Assembly (NCBI RefSeq): GCF_001017125.1
Contig: NZ_JXOJ01000002.1
Location: forward strand, 285,033-349,032
Direction: 5' to 3'
Source of the DNA: Methanoculleus sediminis
GTDB taxonomy: Archaea > Halobacteriota > Methanomicrobia > Methanomicrobiales > Methanoculleaceae
DNA: 64,000 bases
Shown here: positions 41,017 to 50,489 of the stretch, in pieces
How the letters are laid out: each line of letters opens with the position of its first letter
Position numbering within the stretch: position 1 is the stretch's first letter
The notes under the pieces: model-generated
The model's input: only the letters and a program-made list of their open reading frames with translations
The model's database searches: none
Told to the model about the DNA's origin: nothing
Made by a program: the position numbers and the translations under genes

Positions 41017-43419
41017 ATGTCTTCCACACCTGTATCCGATGAACTGCTCAATCCACGCGCCACCCTCGACGAACTCGAGGACGGCGTGCTCCTGCTCGAC
41101 GCCGACAGGAGAGTGGTACGGGCCAACCGGATCTTCCGAAGCCTTCTATCGCTGCCGGACAACAGGGATCTTACCGGGGCGGACGCGATGGCGCTTATCC
41201 GCACCCATCTTGCACCGCTCATCGCCGATCAGGAAGCGGCCGGGCGGCTGATCGCGGCAATCCGGGAAAGAAAGGTGCTTTCCGGGCTGGAATGCCGAAT
41301 CGCTCCCGACAGGTGGATGGCATGCTCGGTCCGGGTTCCAGGCAACGATGCGGTGCTCCTCCTTGTCAGCGACATCACCGCGAGGAAGAAGAGCGAGGAG
41401 ACCTACCGCCGTCTCGAACAGGAGCAGAGGCACTACCGGGAACTCTTCGAACTCGCCCCCGACGGCTACTTCGTCTGCGACCCGCAGGGAACGATCCTCG
41501 ACGTGAACCGGGCGGGAGCCCTCCTCCTCGGCAAGGAGAGAGAGAGCCTGATCGGGACGGCCGGCACCGATCATATCGTCCCCGGGGACAGGAAGGCCTG
41601 CCGCGACATCGTCGCCCGGTTCGAAGGCGGAGCCCCGGGCCCCCTCCGCGGGATCGAGGTCCGAATGCAGCCGGCGACCGGAGAGCCCATTCCCGTCTCC
41701 CTCTCGGCTGCGGCCGTCCGTGACGACCGGGGGGCCCTTACGGAGATCCGGTGGCTCGCCCGGGACATTACCCGCAGGATACAGGTGGACGCGGAGCGGG
41801 AGCGGCTGCTCGCCGAGAACCAGTCGCTCGCGGCGAACCTTGCAAAAGAACACGACATCCTCCGGACGGTCATGGAGTATACCGACGTCCACCTTGCGTA
41901 CCTCGATCCCCATTTCCGGTTCGTTCGCGTGAACACGGCCTACGCAGAAGGATCGGGGTACACGAAGGAGGAACTTCTCGGGCAAGGGCACTTCGACCTC
42001 TTCCCGAACCCGGAGAATCAGGCGATCTTTCAGCGTGTACGCGATACCGGCGAACCGTTCCGGATATACGCAAAACCGTTCACCTATGAGAATCAGCCGG
42101 AACGAGGGACGACCTACTGGGACTGGAGCCTCGTGCCGGTGAAGGATGCGAAGGGAGGCGTCCAGGGGCTGGTCTTCTCGCTTGCCGACGTCACGGAACG
42201 TATACGGGCAGAGAAAGAGGTCCGTATCCGGAACAGGAGGCTCGCCGTCCTGAACGCGGTCATCACTGCCTCGGCATCCGCGTTCACCCTGGACGAACTG
42301 CTCGACAACGCGCTCGATGCGGCACTCGAGAACCTCGGGTTCGACGTCGGGTCGATCTACATGCTGGAGGGAAGAGACCGGATGCAGGCGACCGTCCGGT
42401 GCCACCGGGAAGTCTCCGAATTCGTCCTGATGCATAACGGAAGACTCAATGTGCGGCACTGGCCCTACAACCGGGTATTCGTCGCGGGGCAGCCGTGGTT
42501 CGTCGAGGGGAGGGAAGATGCGCCCGGCCGGGATCTTGACGTGCTCGCGGACTTCGGCGTCGCTTCGCTGGCCTTCATTCCGCTTGCCGCCGAATCCTCC
42601 GTCGTCGGGGCGCTCGTGCTCGGGAGCACCGATATCCGGGAGATACCGGAGGAGACACGGCTGATCCTGGAGGCTGTCGGCCGTGAGGTAGGAAACGGCG
42701 TTCTCCGGGGGATGCTCTACTCACGGCTCGAGGCGGCGAACCGGGAGGCGAACCTCTACCTCGACATCCTCACCCACGACATCAAAAACGCCGACAACAT
42801 CGCAAGTATCTACGCCGAACTGCTCGGCGAGACGCTTGCCGGGAAGGAGCGGGATTACCTGCAGAAACTCCGGGCCGGTATCAGAAAGAGCATCGATATC
42901 ACGGCAAACGTCGCCACGATCCGCAGGATCCGCGAGAGCCGGACGGTGCTTCGCCCGGTCGATCTCGACCGGGTGATCCGGGAGGAGATCGCGCACCATC
43001 CGGATACGCGCATCGCGTATGAGGAACCACGCGTGACGGTGCTCGCCGACGACCTCCTGCCCGAACTCTTCACGAACCTCATCGTCAACGCCGCAAAACA
43101 CGGCGGGCCGGATGTCGAGGTCACCATAACCGTCGAGGATGCCGAAGAGGACGGGCTTGTCCTCGTCACCGTCGCCGACACCGGGCCGGGAGTTCCGAAC
43201 GAGGCGAAGGAATCCATCTTTTCCCGGTTTGAGCAGGGGAAAGGCCGGGAGAGCGGCCAGGGCCTTGGCCTCTCGATCTGCCGGATGCTTGCTGCCCGCT
43301 ACGGCGGCAGGATCTGGGTCGAGGACCGGGTGCCGGGCCGCCCTGAGGAGGGGGCGGCGTTTGTGTTCACGTTCAGGAAGGCCAGGGGTAACGGCGAACT
43401 ACCGGCACCAGATATGTAG
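41017..43419 (+). CDS. PAS/GAF sensor histidine kinase (cytoplasmic)
   Basis: 800 residues, soluble. Three PAS-like domains (about 10-125 with LEDGVLLLDADRRVVRANRI; about 140-260 with LFELAPDGYFVCDPQGTILD; about 290-410 with HLAYLDPHFRFVRVNTAYAE) precede a GAF domain (about 420-575). The phosphoacceptor helix has YLDILTHDIKNADNIASIYA, an archaeal-type H-box. The ATPase shows NLIVNAAKHGG, DTGPGVP and GQGLGLSICR. No receiver gene adjoins it. Signal unknown. Confidence 0.92.
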   Translation: MSSTPVSDELLNPRATLDELEDGVLLLDADRRVVRANRIFRSLLSLPDNRDLTGADAMALIRTHLAPLIADQEAAGRLIAAIRERKVLSGLECRIAPDRWMACSVRVPGNDAVLLLVSDITARKKSEETYRRLEQEQRHYRELFELAPDGYFVCDPQGTILDVNRAGALLLGKERESLIGTAGTDHIVPGDRKACRDIVARFEGGAPGPLRGIEVRMQPATGEPIPVSLSAAAVRDDRGALTEIRWLARDITRRIQVDAERERLLAENQSLAANLAKEHDILRTVMEYTDVHLAYLDPHFRFVRVNTAYAEGSGYTKEELLGQGHFDLFPNPENQAIFQRVRDTGEPFRIYAKPFTYENQPERGTTYWDWSLVPVKDAKGGVQGLVFSLADVTERIRAEKEVRIRNRRLAVLNAVITASASAFTLDELLDNALDAALENLGFDVGSIYMLEGRDRMQATVRCHREVSEFVLMHNGRLNVRHWPYNRVFVAGQPWFVEGREDAPGRDLDVLADFGVASLAFIPLAAESSVVGALVLGSTDIREIPEETRLILEAVGREVGNGVLRGMLYSRLEAANREANLYLDILTHDIKNADNIASIYAELLGETLAGKERDYLQKLRAGIRKSIDITANVATIRRIRESRTVLRPVDLDRVIREEIAHHPDTRIAYEEPRVTVLADDLLPELFTNLIVNAAKHGGPDVEVTITVEDAEEDGLVLVTVADTGPGVPNEAKESIFSRFEQGKGRESGQGLGLSICRMLAARYGGRIWVEDRVPGRPEEGAAFVFTFRKARGNGELPAPDM

Positions 43420-43774
43420 CGGGTGGTGCATAAGATCCTCCGGGCCATCGCAAGTTGTGTGAGGCAAACAGGGCAGAGACAACAGTATACTCTTCCGCGG
43501 AAGAGGTAAGCCGCACAGCAGCCCGAAGGTTCGGGCCGTCAAGCAAAAAAGGGCCCTGTTGAAATGCTTTCCACAACCCCTGGATAACACTCGGTTGCCG
43601 ATAGAGGCGGGTGATGTGGGTCTCACGCGAAGCCGCGAAGTCGCGAAGGGAGACAGTCAATACCCATCCAGACTTCGCGTTCTTCGCGCCTTCGCGTGCG
43701 TCGGTGAGACATGGATTATCCGGAGATAATTCATCCTCCGGGAGAGGGTTTCAACAAAACCCAAAAAAGGGACC
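43420..43774. other. Intergenic region between convergent genes holding two palindromic features
   Basis: 355 bp with no plausible gene. It contains a perfect 16-bp palindrome CTCTTCCGCGGAAGAG (43490-43505) and the long imperfect inverted repeat at 43619-43710 listed separately. AAAAAAGGG runs near both gene ends could serve transcription termination. Confidence 0.6.
43619..43710. repeat. Long imperfect palindrome, GCGAAG-rich (repeat family B)
   Basis: Left arm GTCTCACGCGAAGCCGCGAA continuing to about 43650; right arm from 43671 with CTTCGCGTTCTTCGCGCC and ending GTGAGAC at 43710. The arms are complementary with a roughly 20-nt loop. The same units occur as two tandem copies at 55045-55233. 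Confidence 0.75.
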
Positions 43775-45019
43775 TTATCGGGCAGGCACCGCTGCCATGC
43801 CCTTCTCCACCCGGCGGGCCATCTCCTGCTTGACCTGCCTGATATTCCCCACCTGGTCGCGCTCCGCAAGGGTCGGGCCCGCTTTGCCGACGACCTCCTC
43901 GCTCGGGACGCCCTTTGCGTTCATGACGCGCTGGTAGCCGAACGTTGCCCAGTCGTCCGGAAGATCGCGCATCCGCACGTATTCCATGTTGTTCGGCGCA
44001 AGATCGAGCTGGGCATCGAGGACGCTGTTGACGTAGTCCTTGTTCTGCTCGAAGACGACCAGGGGCTCGACGACGTCGGCCTTCACGAGATCCTGGATGT
44101 CGCGGCCCTCGTACTGCTTGATGAGCCTTGCACATTCGTTGAAGTGCGTGACCTCCATCTTCATGAAGTTCTCCCAGATCCCTTTGATCCTCGGGTCGCT
44201 CTCCTGCTGTGCAAAGGAGTAGTAGAGGTACGCCTCGTTGAGCTCAATCATCGCCATCTTCTCAAGCATCGTCTCGTTCGGGTCGCCGAGCAGGCCGTAC
44301 TGGGTGACGTGCTGCTCCTCGATCTCCGCGATCTCGGCATACAGCTGCCGCGCGATATCGTCGGGATACATGAACCCGTGCGCCCGGTAGTAGAGCATCG
44401 TCTGCTGCTCTCCGGCGGTGATCGTGATGTAGTTCATCTTCGTCTTGATGTCGGCCGTATCCTTGTCGTAGTGCTTGCGCATCGAGTCGAAGGGATGGCG
44501 GTGCTCGATGCTCGTCGGCCGGCCGGGTTTCACTTCGGTGTTGCCCTGGACGATCGCCTCCGGGTCGCCGCCCTCGATGTAGTCGTAGAGGCAGCTGTAG
44601 CGGTAGAGGTGGTCGAAGTCCTCGAGCAGGGCAAAGTCCAGCGTCTGCTTCACGTAAGGATCGGGCTCGTTCTGCGCCAGGTTCGCGGTGAGGTCGACCG
44701 CTACCTGCTCGTAACCGAGGGTGGTCTCGATGACCGACTGGTCCGCCGGGTTGAGCCAGTTGATCGTCTCCTGCTGCTGGGAGTCGATCCGCCGCATCAG
44801 GGCCATCGACTTCTTCACCTGGGGATCGGGATGCATCCGCTCGATCGCGTGCGACATCAGGACGGCGTTGTTCTCGATACCGTTCATGAGGATGATCCGG
44901 GTCCGGGTGTAGGCGTCGACCGCCTTTTTGTCGTACGGGGCCGGAACCATATCCTTCCAGTTCATGGGCTGCTCTTCGATAGGCATGCCTTCCATCTCGA
45001 ATGGTTTGAATTGCGCCAT
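43775..45019 (-). CDS. Ferritin-like (rubrerythrin-type) diiron domain protein
   Basis: 414 residues, almost wholly helical. Candidate metal-ligand motifs are LEDFDHLYRYS (about 145-155), EIEEQHVTQYG and MEVTHFNECARLI, three E-x2/3-H pairs, plus RIILMNGIENNAVLMSHAIE in part near residue 40, as in ferritin-like four-helix bundles. The length suggests two bundles or one with long extensions. Likely roles are peroxide/oxygen detoxification or an oxidase; which one cannot be read. The start MAQFKPFEM is chosen because GGAGG lies 8 nt upstream. Confidence 0.82.
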   Translation of the reverse strand: MAQFKPFEMEGMPIEEQPMNWKDMVPAPYDKKAVDAYTRTRIILMNGIENNAVLMSHAIERMHPDPQVKKSMALMRRIDSQQQETINWLNPADQSVIETTLGYEQVAVDLTANLAQNEPDPYVKQTLDFALLEDFDHLYRYSCLYDYIEGGDPEAIVQGNTEVKPGRPTSIEHRHPFDSMRKHYDKDTADIKTKMNYITITAGEQQTMLYYRAHGFMYPDDIARQLYAEIAEIEEQHVTQYGLLGDPNETMLEKMAMIELNEAYLYYSFAQQESDPRIKGIWENFMKMEVTHFNECARLIKQYEGRDIQDLVKADVVEPLVVFEQNKDYVNSVLDAQLDLAPNNMEYVRMRDLPDDWATFGYQRVMNAKGVPSEEVVGKAGPTLAERDQVGNIRQVKQEMARRVEKGMAAVPAR

Positions 45020-45369
45020 CTCGTCTTCCTCCATAACCCCCGCATATCCATCGGCACGGGCATCTCCGGCATAACGGCGGCACGGGCGGTGAACCCTGCG
45101 GTCCCTCCGTACCCCAAAAACCGGGGGTTGCTCCCCATGCCGGTCACGCCACAAAAACCTAACGGCCGGCAAACGAGGGCATAAAGATCGTTTTTTTAGG
45201 GCGTATCGGCAGCCGCCCGGGGTACACCCCGGGATTATCCGGCCCGCCACGTCCCGTGCCGCCGGGAAGACCGCAACGTATACATCGCCGGAGGCGTGGC
45301 TGCAAGAGAAGGCGACCCCGGTACCCGGGTACAAAATGTTAAGTATGCGGGCTCAAGAGGGGGCGGCGG
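45020..45369. other. Divergent intergenic region, ferritin-like gene and second hsp20
   Basis: 350 bp without a convincing gene. It has several short GC-rich palindromes (for example CCCGGGGTACACCCCGGG near 45215-45235, and CCCCGGTACCCGGGTAC near 45315-45331) and a T-run at 45191-45198 with GATCTTTATGCCC on the minus strand, a possible promoter for the ferritin-like gene. A TACAAAATGTTAAGTATG stretch near 45331-45348 may be the hsp20 promoter. Confidence 0.4.
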
Positions 45370-45891
45370 ATGGCGACCGGTCATCCGACGGCAACCGGAC
45401 TGCAGGAGGCATGGACCATGACAGGGAGAGAAGACGACCCCGCCGGCCCCGGGCGGCGGCAGGATAGGGATCAGAGAGCGGGCAACCGGGAGGCCGGGGA
45501 GAGGGGCGGGCTGCCGCCGGTCTCACGTGGCGGCAGCCGCGACTTCCCGGGCCTCACCGCAGACTTTCGGGTCGACATTCTCGACCACGGCGACGAAGTG
45601 ATCGTCGTTGCGGAACTGCCCGGCGCGGAAGAGGACGAGATCCGGATCAACCTGCTGAACCCCCAGACCCTGCGAATAACGGCTAGGCGCGCCGGGCCGG
45701 TCGAGGAGGGGCCGGAGACTTACTACATCCACGAACGCGGAGACGGCACCCTGAGCCGGATGATACGCCTGCCCGCGAGCGTGGTCGAAGAGGGCGCCGG
45801 GGCCGGATTCAAGAACGGCGTCCTCGAGGTGCGCCTGAAGAAGATGGGGGCACCGTCCGGACCCGGCGGCAAAAAGATCCCCATCGAGTGA
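45370..45891 (+). CDS. Hsp20/alpha-crystallin small heat shock protein (second copy)
   Basis: 173 residues, or about 157 from the internal ATG at 45418. The alpha-crystallin domain (about 65-160) shows FRVDILDHGDEVIVVAELPG, NPQTLRITARR, GFKNGVLEVRLKK, and the end is the I-x-I-type IPIE, as in the hsp20 at 10294. The N-terminal arm is unusually rich in Gly, Arg and Asp. It is flanked by a ferritin-like gene and trehalose synthase, all plausible stress functions. Confidence 0.93.
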   Translation: MATGHPTATGLQEAWTMTGREDDPAGPGRRQDRDQRAGNREAGERGGLPPVSRGGSRDFPGLTADFRVDILDHGDEVIVVAELPGAEEDEIRINLLNPQTLRITARRAGPVEEGPETYYIHERGDGTLSRMIRLPASVVEEGAGAGFKNGVLEVRLKKMGAPSGPGGKKIPIE

Positions 45892-45913
45892 CGGGAGGCG
45901 GTGCGGGCACGCA

Positions 45914-47242
45914 TCAGTGCCGGGCCGCGCACCCGGCCATCCGGGTCGTCACCACCTGCGGGTGGTAGCAGATGACGCTGTCCCGGGCGGTGATCCTTCC
46001 GTTGACCACCTGATCGATGACGGTGAGGTGATCCTGCACGCCCCGGGTGAGAAGATAGTACTCCCGCACGAACTCCTTGCCCCGGGCGCCCATCTCGTGG
46101 GCGAGCTCAGGGTTCCGGAGGAGATGGAGGATCCGGTCGGCGGTCTCCCGGATCGTCGAGACCAGGTAGCCGTTCCAGCCGTCGCGGACCTGGAGCGGTA
46201 TTCCGCCGACGCTCCCGGCGACCACGGGCTTCTCCTTCCAGAGCCCTTCGGTCACCGTCAGCCCGAATCCCTCTTTGATGGACTTCTGGACGATCACGTC
46301 CGACGCCCGCTGGAGCGCGTTGATCTCGCGGTGACTGTCCGGCGGGAGGTCGAGGATATGGATATCGGGATCGTCCTCGGCCGTCTCGCGAACCTCACGC
46401 AGGACGATGAAACATTCCGGGTCGTCGCACGCCCGCCCGCCGACGAGGACGAGCTGGCAGGGCATCTTCTGGCGGACCATTTTGAACGACTGGATGACGC
46501 CGACCGGGTCTTTGAAGGTGTCGTACCGGGAGACCTGGGTGACGATCGGCTTCTCCGGGTCGATACCGTACTTCGCGAGGGTTGCGTCGATCTCGGATGA
46601 GGGGAGGTCGCGGTTCTTCTCGGATAAGGGGTCGATGAACGGTGGGATGATGAAACTCGGCACGTTCCAGAGAGGAAGATACTGGAAACTGGAGAATACC
46701 CCGGCATGATACTTCTCGACCAGCCTGCGCAGGATGTTGCCGATGCTCCCGACGGTCGTGGTGGGTACCGTCTCCAGCTGGACGTGGCACCGCCAGAGCA
46801 GCCTCTTTCGCTCGAGTTCCCGGTTCGTCAGGAACTCGACGAGGCCGAGCGGCTGGGGGTCGTGGATGGTCACGACATCGGAATCGTCCTCGATCAACCC
46901 GTCGTTCTGCCGCTGGGCCTCCCAGTAGGTCTCGATCATCGCCGGTGAGAAACCACCCCCCCGGCCCTGGAGGAAGTTATGGAGCGTCTTTGTCACGTCG
47001 AAGAACGCCGGTTCGGCCTCCATGATGCTCCAGGTCGTCTCGAGGCCGAGCGCGTTGAGGAACGGAACGTACGAGATCAGGATCTCCGAGACGCCGCCAC
47101 CGTAGCGGGTCGAGTTGATCTCCTGGAGCCTGACGCCGGAGAGACGCCCGGCAAGTTCCTCGATCGCCGAAAATTGCTTTGTGCCCACGATTCGCTGGTA
47201 TTCCCTGAATGAGGGATACCCGGGGAGATCCGTAACGATCAT
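45914..47242 (-). CDS. treT: Trehalose synthase, glycosyltransferase family 4 (TreT)
   Basis: 442 residues. Family GT4 enzyme joining NDP-glucose and glucose to trehalose. LQEINSTRYGGGVSEILISY gives the N-terminal acceptor-side glycine loop; TIHDPQPLGLVEF follows; the C-terminal donor domain has VTQVSRYDTFKDPVGVIQSF, LVLVGGRACDDPE and the E-x7-E motif in KEGFGLTVTEGLWKEKPVVA (in part). These match archaeal TreT closely. Trehalose would serve as compatible solute. It is convergent with the second hsp20, with 22 bp between ends. Confidence 0.93.
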   Translation of the reverse strand: MIVTDLPGYPSFREYQRIVGTKQFSAIEELAGRLSGVRLQEINSTRYGGGVSEILISYVPFLNALGLETTWSIMEAEPAFFDVTKTLHNFLQGRGGGFSPAMIETYWEAQRQNDGLIEDDSDVVTIHDPQPLGLVEFLTNRELERKRLLWRCHVQLETVPTTTVGSIGNILRRLVEKYHAGVFSSFQYLPLWNVPSFIIPPFIDPLSEKNRDLPSSEIDATLAKYGIDPEKPIVTQVSRYDTFKDPVGVIQSFKMVRQKMPCQLVLVGGRACDDPECFIVLREVRETAEDDPDIHILDLPPDSHREINALQRASDVIVQKSIKEGFGLTVTEGLWKEKPVVAGSVGGIPLQVRDGWNGYLVSTIRETADRILHLLRNPELAHEMGARGKEFVREYYLLTRGVQDHLTVIDQVVNGRITARDSVICYHPQVVTTRMAGCAARH

Positions 47243-47345
47243 GAGAGGAACACTACCCGGTAATACACACCCAACCGATAAAATGCCTTTCGGTGAGAGA
47301 TGTGCAAACCCACGAGGATGCCGCGGGGATGCGTGCTAAAAGAGG

Positions 47346-47771
47346 TCACCCGCTTTTCATCGGCAGGGTACGGCGAGCGTCGTCGTCCGTGCGAGAAGAG
47401 GCGTCCCGGGGGAGAGCCCTCTCCAGGGCAGCCTTCAACTCGGCAAGAGAGATAGGCTTTTCCAGGACACCGACGATGTCGTCCGCGTATCTCGAATACT
47501 CCTCCGGCCAGACGTGTTTTGCGGTGAAGAGCAGGACCGGGATATCCTTGTATTCATCATTCCGTTTTAGTTCTTCCAGAAACTGCCATCCGTCTATAGG
47601 AGACATCATCACGTCGAGAATGATGAGCGCGGGCTTCTCTTTCTTGATTGCCCGGAGGGCATCCCATCCGTTGTGAACCAGGAGCGGTTCACGGTTGATC
47701 TTTTTGAGCAGCAGCTCCATTACTTCCAGCGTCGGCAGGTCGTCGTCGACGACCATAATCTTGTTTCCCAA
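47346..47771 (-). CDS. Stand-alone response regulator receiver protein
   Basis: 141 residues, one receiver domain: acidic pocket MVVDDDLPT, phosphoacceptor Asp in ALIILDVMMSPIDGWQF, Thr/Ser-type VLLFTAKHV and Lys in GVLEKPISLAEL. A short Ser/Arg/Asp tail follows and no output domain, so it may signal through protein contact. It lies 3 bp downstream of a histidine kinase, its probable partner. Confidence 0.95.
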   Translation of the reverse strand: MGNKIMVVDDDLPTLEVMELLLKKINREPLLVHNGWDALRAIKKEKPALIILDVMMSPIDGWQFLEELKRNDEYKDIPVLLFTAKHVWPEEYSRYADDIVGVLEKPISLAELKAALERALPRDASSRTDDDARRTLPMKSG

Positions 47772-47774
47772 AAC

Positions 47775-49568
47775 TCATACCTCCCTTGGTATCCTGATGG
47801 TGAAGGTGCTCCCTTCGCCCACCTCACTCGTCACCGTTATATCCCCTCCATGCAGCAGGACATACTTCTTTGCGATCGAGAGCCCAAGGCCGGTACTGCC
47901 GCCTTTGCGATCCTGTCTGGCGTCTCCGATGTAGAACGGCTCAAAGATCGATTCGATAATATCCTCGGGGATACCGATGCCATTATCACACACCATAATA
48001 TAATGGTTCTCATTTGATCTCGTATACCGGATCCATACTTTCTCTGGCGGTTCATTATACTTAACGGCATTCGATACCAGTCCTGCCACCGCCATGGAAA
48101 GTCTGTCGGGATCTCCCAGGATATGGACATTATCGGGTATTTCGTTACAAATCCGGGCACTGCGTTCGTACTCGCCTTCCGAGACGACGGCGTCGACGAG
48201 GTCGCGGAGCGGTACGTCCTGAACGGTCAGATCGACGTAGTCCATCGTGAGCAGACTGAGCTCGACCACCCTCTCGACCACCGCCTGCTCCTGATCGGCG
48301 CACTCAAGGCAGGTCTTGAGGGCCGCCTCCGTATCCTTCGTGAGGCCGTAATAACCGGGATCTTCGACGATCATCCGGAGATAACCGACGAGCGGCTGCA
48401 ACGGGGTGCGTAATTCGTGGGCAAGCCTGGTGACGAGTTCTTTCCACTGTTCAACCTCCCAGGAGAGCTGCCTGCACGCAAGCCTCTGCCGCCGCGCCTC
48501 GGTGGTATCCCGTGCCGACCCCACGATGCCGGTGAACGTGCCGTCCACCCCGTTATACGGGGCGATTGTAATGGAGAAGGTATGCCGGGCGCCCGCTATC
48601 TCCAGGTCGAGGTCATAACAGGCGTTCTTCTGTTCTTCGATCACCTTCCGGATCAGTTCCATGTTCTGCGCGGCAAGGTCGGCGGGCAGGAGGGCGTCCA
48701 CACCCTTCCCGATGATCTCTTCGGGAGAGATCCCGTACTCGGGCGCACGAACCCAGGAGAAGTGCAGGATGCAGCCCACGGCATCCTGCATGAAGAAGAT
48801 GTCGTTTGTCTGCCGGATGAGTTCCATCAGCCGTCCGTTCGACCGGATGAGTTCGTTGTTCTCACCGAGAAGCCTGCCGGCGTCCACAACCGTGCATTCG
48901 AAGAGATTCTCGGGGGCAAGGGCCCTGCAGGAGAGAAGAACTCTCCTTGCATCGCCGTTGTGCGCATAGAAAGTCATCTCCACGTTTCCGACGTAGCCTT
49001 CCAGCTTCATCTCCTCGATGAACCGGGCCTTGCCGGAATCGTCCGCCCAGAACGCTTCTGCCGGGATACCGACGAGTTCCCGGGGCGCATAACCGAGCAT
49101 ATCGGCACACTTTCTGCTGACGCAGACAACACGGAGAGTCTCAGGGTCGCAGAGGAACCTTGCATCCCGGGTATCCTCGACGATCCGCCTGCACCGGGAG
49201 GCGGCCAGGTGTGATTCCTGCGAAAAGAGAGTCGTGGCCCCGAAGACCCAGAAGAAGAGCATCGTGTGCAGCCCCGTCATCACGGGGTCGACGGCAAAGC
49301 CGAGTGCCAACAGGTGCGCCCGGATGATCACGAACCCGGCAACAAGGAGCGCCGTCGCCCTGAATGCCTGCCGGGGGAACCAGAGAGCGGCAAAGATTAT
49401 CGGGATGCAGTAAATAAGGGGGCAGAAGAACTGGGTGTTCACCGGTGTGGCCGCCGTGAGCATGAGCGACACCGCCGAGAACGATACCACCACAATCATC
49501 TTGACGACGTCCGTCCCGGTAAAAAGATCCTGTCGAAAACAGCTCAGAGGGCTCCGGTTCAGGGGCAT
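47775..49568 (-). CDS. Membrane-bound PAS sensor histidine kinase
   Basis: About 597 residues. Two or three N-terminal hydrophobic segments (MIVVVSFSAVSLMLTAATPV, FFCPLIYCIPIIFAALWF, AFRATALLVAGFVII, MLFFWVFGATTLF) anchor it. Two PAS domains (about 130-240 and 255-375; ENLFECTV, NDIFFMQDAVGCILHFSWVR in part) precede a canonical HisKA with LAHELRTPLQPLVGYLRM and an ATPase with LVSNAVKYNEP, DNGIGIP, GSTGLGLSIAKKY. The start MPLNRSPLS is chosen because a TATA box lies inside the upstream extension of the frame. Confidence 0.9.
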   Translation of the reverse strand: MPLNRSPLSCFRQDLFTGTDVVKMIVVVSFSAVSLMLTAATPVNTQFFCPLIYCIPIIFAALWFPRQAFRATALLVAGFVIIRAHLLALGFAVDPVMTGLHTMLFFWVFGATTLFSQESHLAASRCRRIVEDTRDARFLCDPETLRVVCVSRKCADMLGYAPRELVGIPAEAFWADDSGKARFIEEMKLEGYVGNVEMTFYAHNGDARRVLLSCRALAPENLFECTVVDAGRLLGENNELIRSNGRLMELIRQTNDIFFMQDAVGCILHFSWVRAPEYGISPEEIIGKGVDALLPADLAAQNMELIRKVIEEQKNACYDLDLEIAGARHTFSITIAPYNGVDGTFTGIVGSARDTTEARRQRLACRQLSWEVEQWKELVTRLAHELRTPLQPLVGYLRMIVEDPGYYGLTKDTEAALKTCLECADQEQAVVERVVELSLLTMDYVDLTVQDVPLRDLVDAVVSEGEYERSARICNEIPDNVHILGDPDRLSMAVAGLVSNAVKYNEPPEKVWIRYTRSNENHYIMVCDNGIGIPEDIIESIFEPFYIGDARQDRKGGSTGLGLSIAKKYVLLHGGDITVTSEVGEGSTFTIRIPREV

Positions 49569-49593
49569 AGGCAATAGAGAGAATATCCTGGGA

Positions 49594-49608
49594 AATGTAT
49601 ATAAGCAA
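49594..49608 (-). promoter_or_regulatory. TATA-box promoter for the kinase-regulator pair
   Basis: Minus strand reads TTGCTTATATACATT about 26-41 nt upstream of the chosen start codon. It excludes the longer in-frame ATG at 49634 as the translation start, at least from this promoter. Confidence 0.6.
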
Positions 49609-49754
49609 TTCGGATTCATTCGACCGGTAAACATTGATGTTTCAGAAAAAGAAGTGCAGTTTTTTGATTTCTCAGGGCAGACCTCGAATATTCTTCAATC
49701 CGGGTAGAGGGGGCGGCGGAACTTCCGTGAGCTCGATACCTCCCGAAAAGAGAG

Positions 49755-49768
49755 CATATATGAAGATC
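49755..49768 (+). promoter_or_regulatory. TATA-box promoter for arfC
   Basis: GAGCATATATGAAG lies about 20-32 nt upstream of the arfC ATG, predicting a leaderless or very short leader transcript. Confidence 0.55.
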
Positions 49769-49786
49769 GGTGTGTAACCCTAGATT

Positions 49787-50467
49787 ATGCGCCCGTTTGT
49801 CTTCGTCAACATCGCCATGAGCGCTGACGGGAAGATCTCAACGAGAGAGCGGCGACAGGTGAGGATCTCGGGTAACGAGGATTACTTGCGGGTCGATCGG
49901 ATCAAGGCGGAGAGCGATGCCATCATGGTCGGCATCGGTACGGTGCTTGCCGACAACCCTTCCCTCACCGTCAAGTCCCCGGAACTCCGCGAGCAGCGGA
50001 GGGCGGCCGGAAAGGATGAGAACCCCATCCGTATCGTGGTGGACGGCAGGGGAAGGACACCCCCGGATGCGGACATTCTCCACAAGGGAAGCGGGAAGCG
50101 TATCGTCGCGGTTTCGAAGGAAGCACCCAAAAAAGCCGTGGAGGCCCTCCGGCAGCATGCCGCCGTCGTCGTCGGCGGCGAAGAGACCGTCGACCTTCGC
50201 GGCCTGCTCGAAGAACTGCATCGTCAGGGCGTCCGGCGCCTGATGGTCGAGGGAGGGGGGACGCTGATCTGGACACTCTTTGAGCAGGGGCTCGTCGACG
50301 AACTCCAGGCGTTCGTCGGCAGCATCGTCATCGGCGGAAAGGACGCTCCCACACCGACCGACGGCGCCGGTTTTCTCCGGGAGAAAGACTTTCCGCGGTT
50401 GCGGATCATCGAGGCCGTCCGGCTCGACGACGGCCTGCTCGTGCGGTGGGAAGTGGAGAGAACGTGA
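49787..50467 (+). CDS. arfC: 2,5-diamino-6-ribosylamino-pyrimidinone 5'-phosphate reductase
   Basis: 226 residues of the RibD C-terminal/dihydrofolate-reductase fold. NADPH-dependent reduction of the ribosyl side chain, an early step to riboflavin and coenzyme F420 precursors in archaea. FVNIAMSADGKISTRERRQV, DAIMVGIGTVLADNPSLTV, IRIVVDGRGRTPP and RRLMVEGGGTLIWTLFEQGL (in parts) match the archaeal enzyme. The deaminase half of bacterial RibD is absent, as expected for archaea. Its end is followed by a shared terminator region. Confidence 0.95.
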   Translation: MRPFVFVNIAMSADGKISTRERRQVRISGNEDYLRVDRIKAESDAIMVGIGTVLADNPSLTVKSPELREQRRAAGKDENPIRIVVDGRGRTPPDADILHKGSGKRIVAVSKEAPKKAVEALRQHAAVVVGGEETVDLRGLLEELHRQGVRRLMVEGGGTLIWTLFEQGLVDELQAFVGSIVIGGKDAPTPTDGAGFLREKDFPRLRIIEAVRLDDGLLVRWEVERT

Positions 50468-50489
50468 GGCGGGAGAAAACCGCTCGATA

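Noticed and set aside
45370-47242. Trehalose synthase as a glycogen synthase or sucrose-phosphate synthase
   Set aside because: The N-terminal GGGVSEI loop and the spacing of the GT4 motifs fit TreT, and no starch-synthase or phosphatase domain is present.
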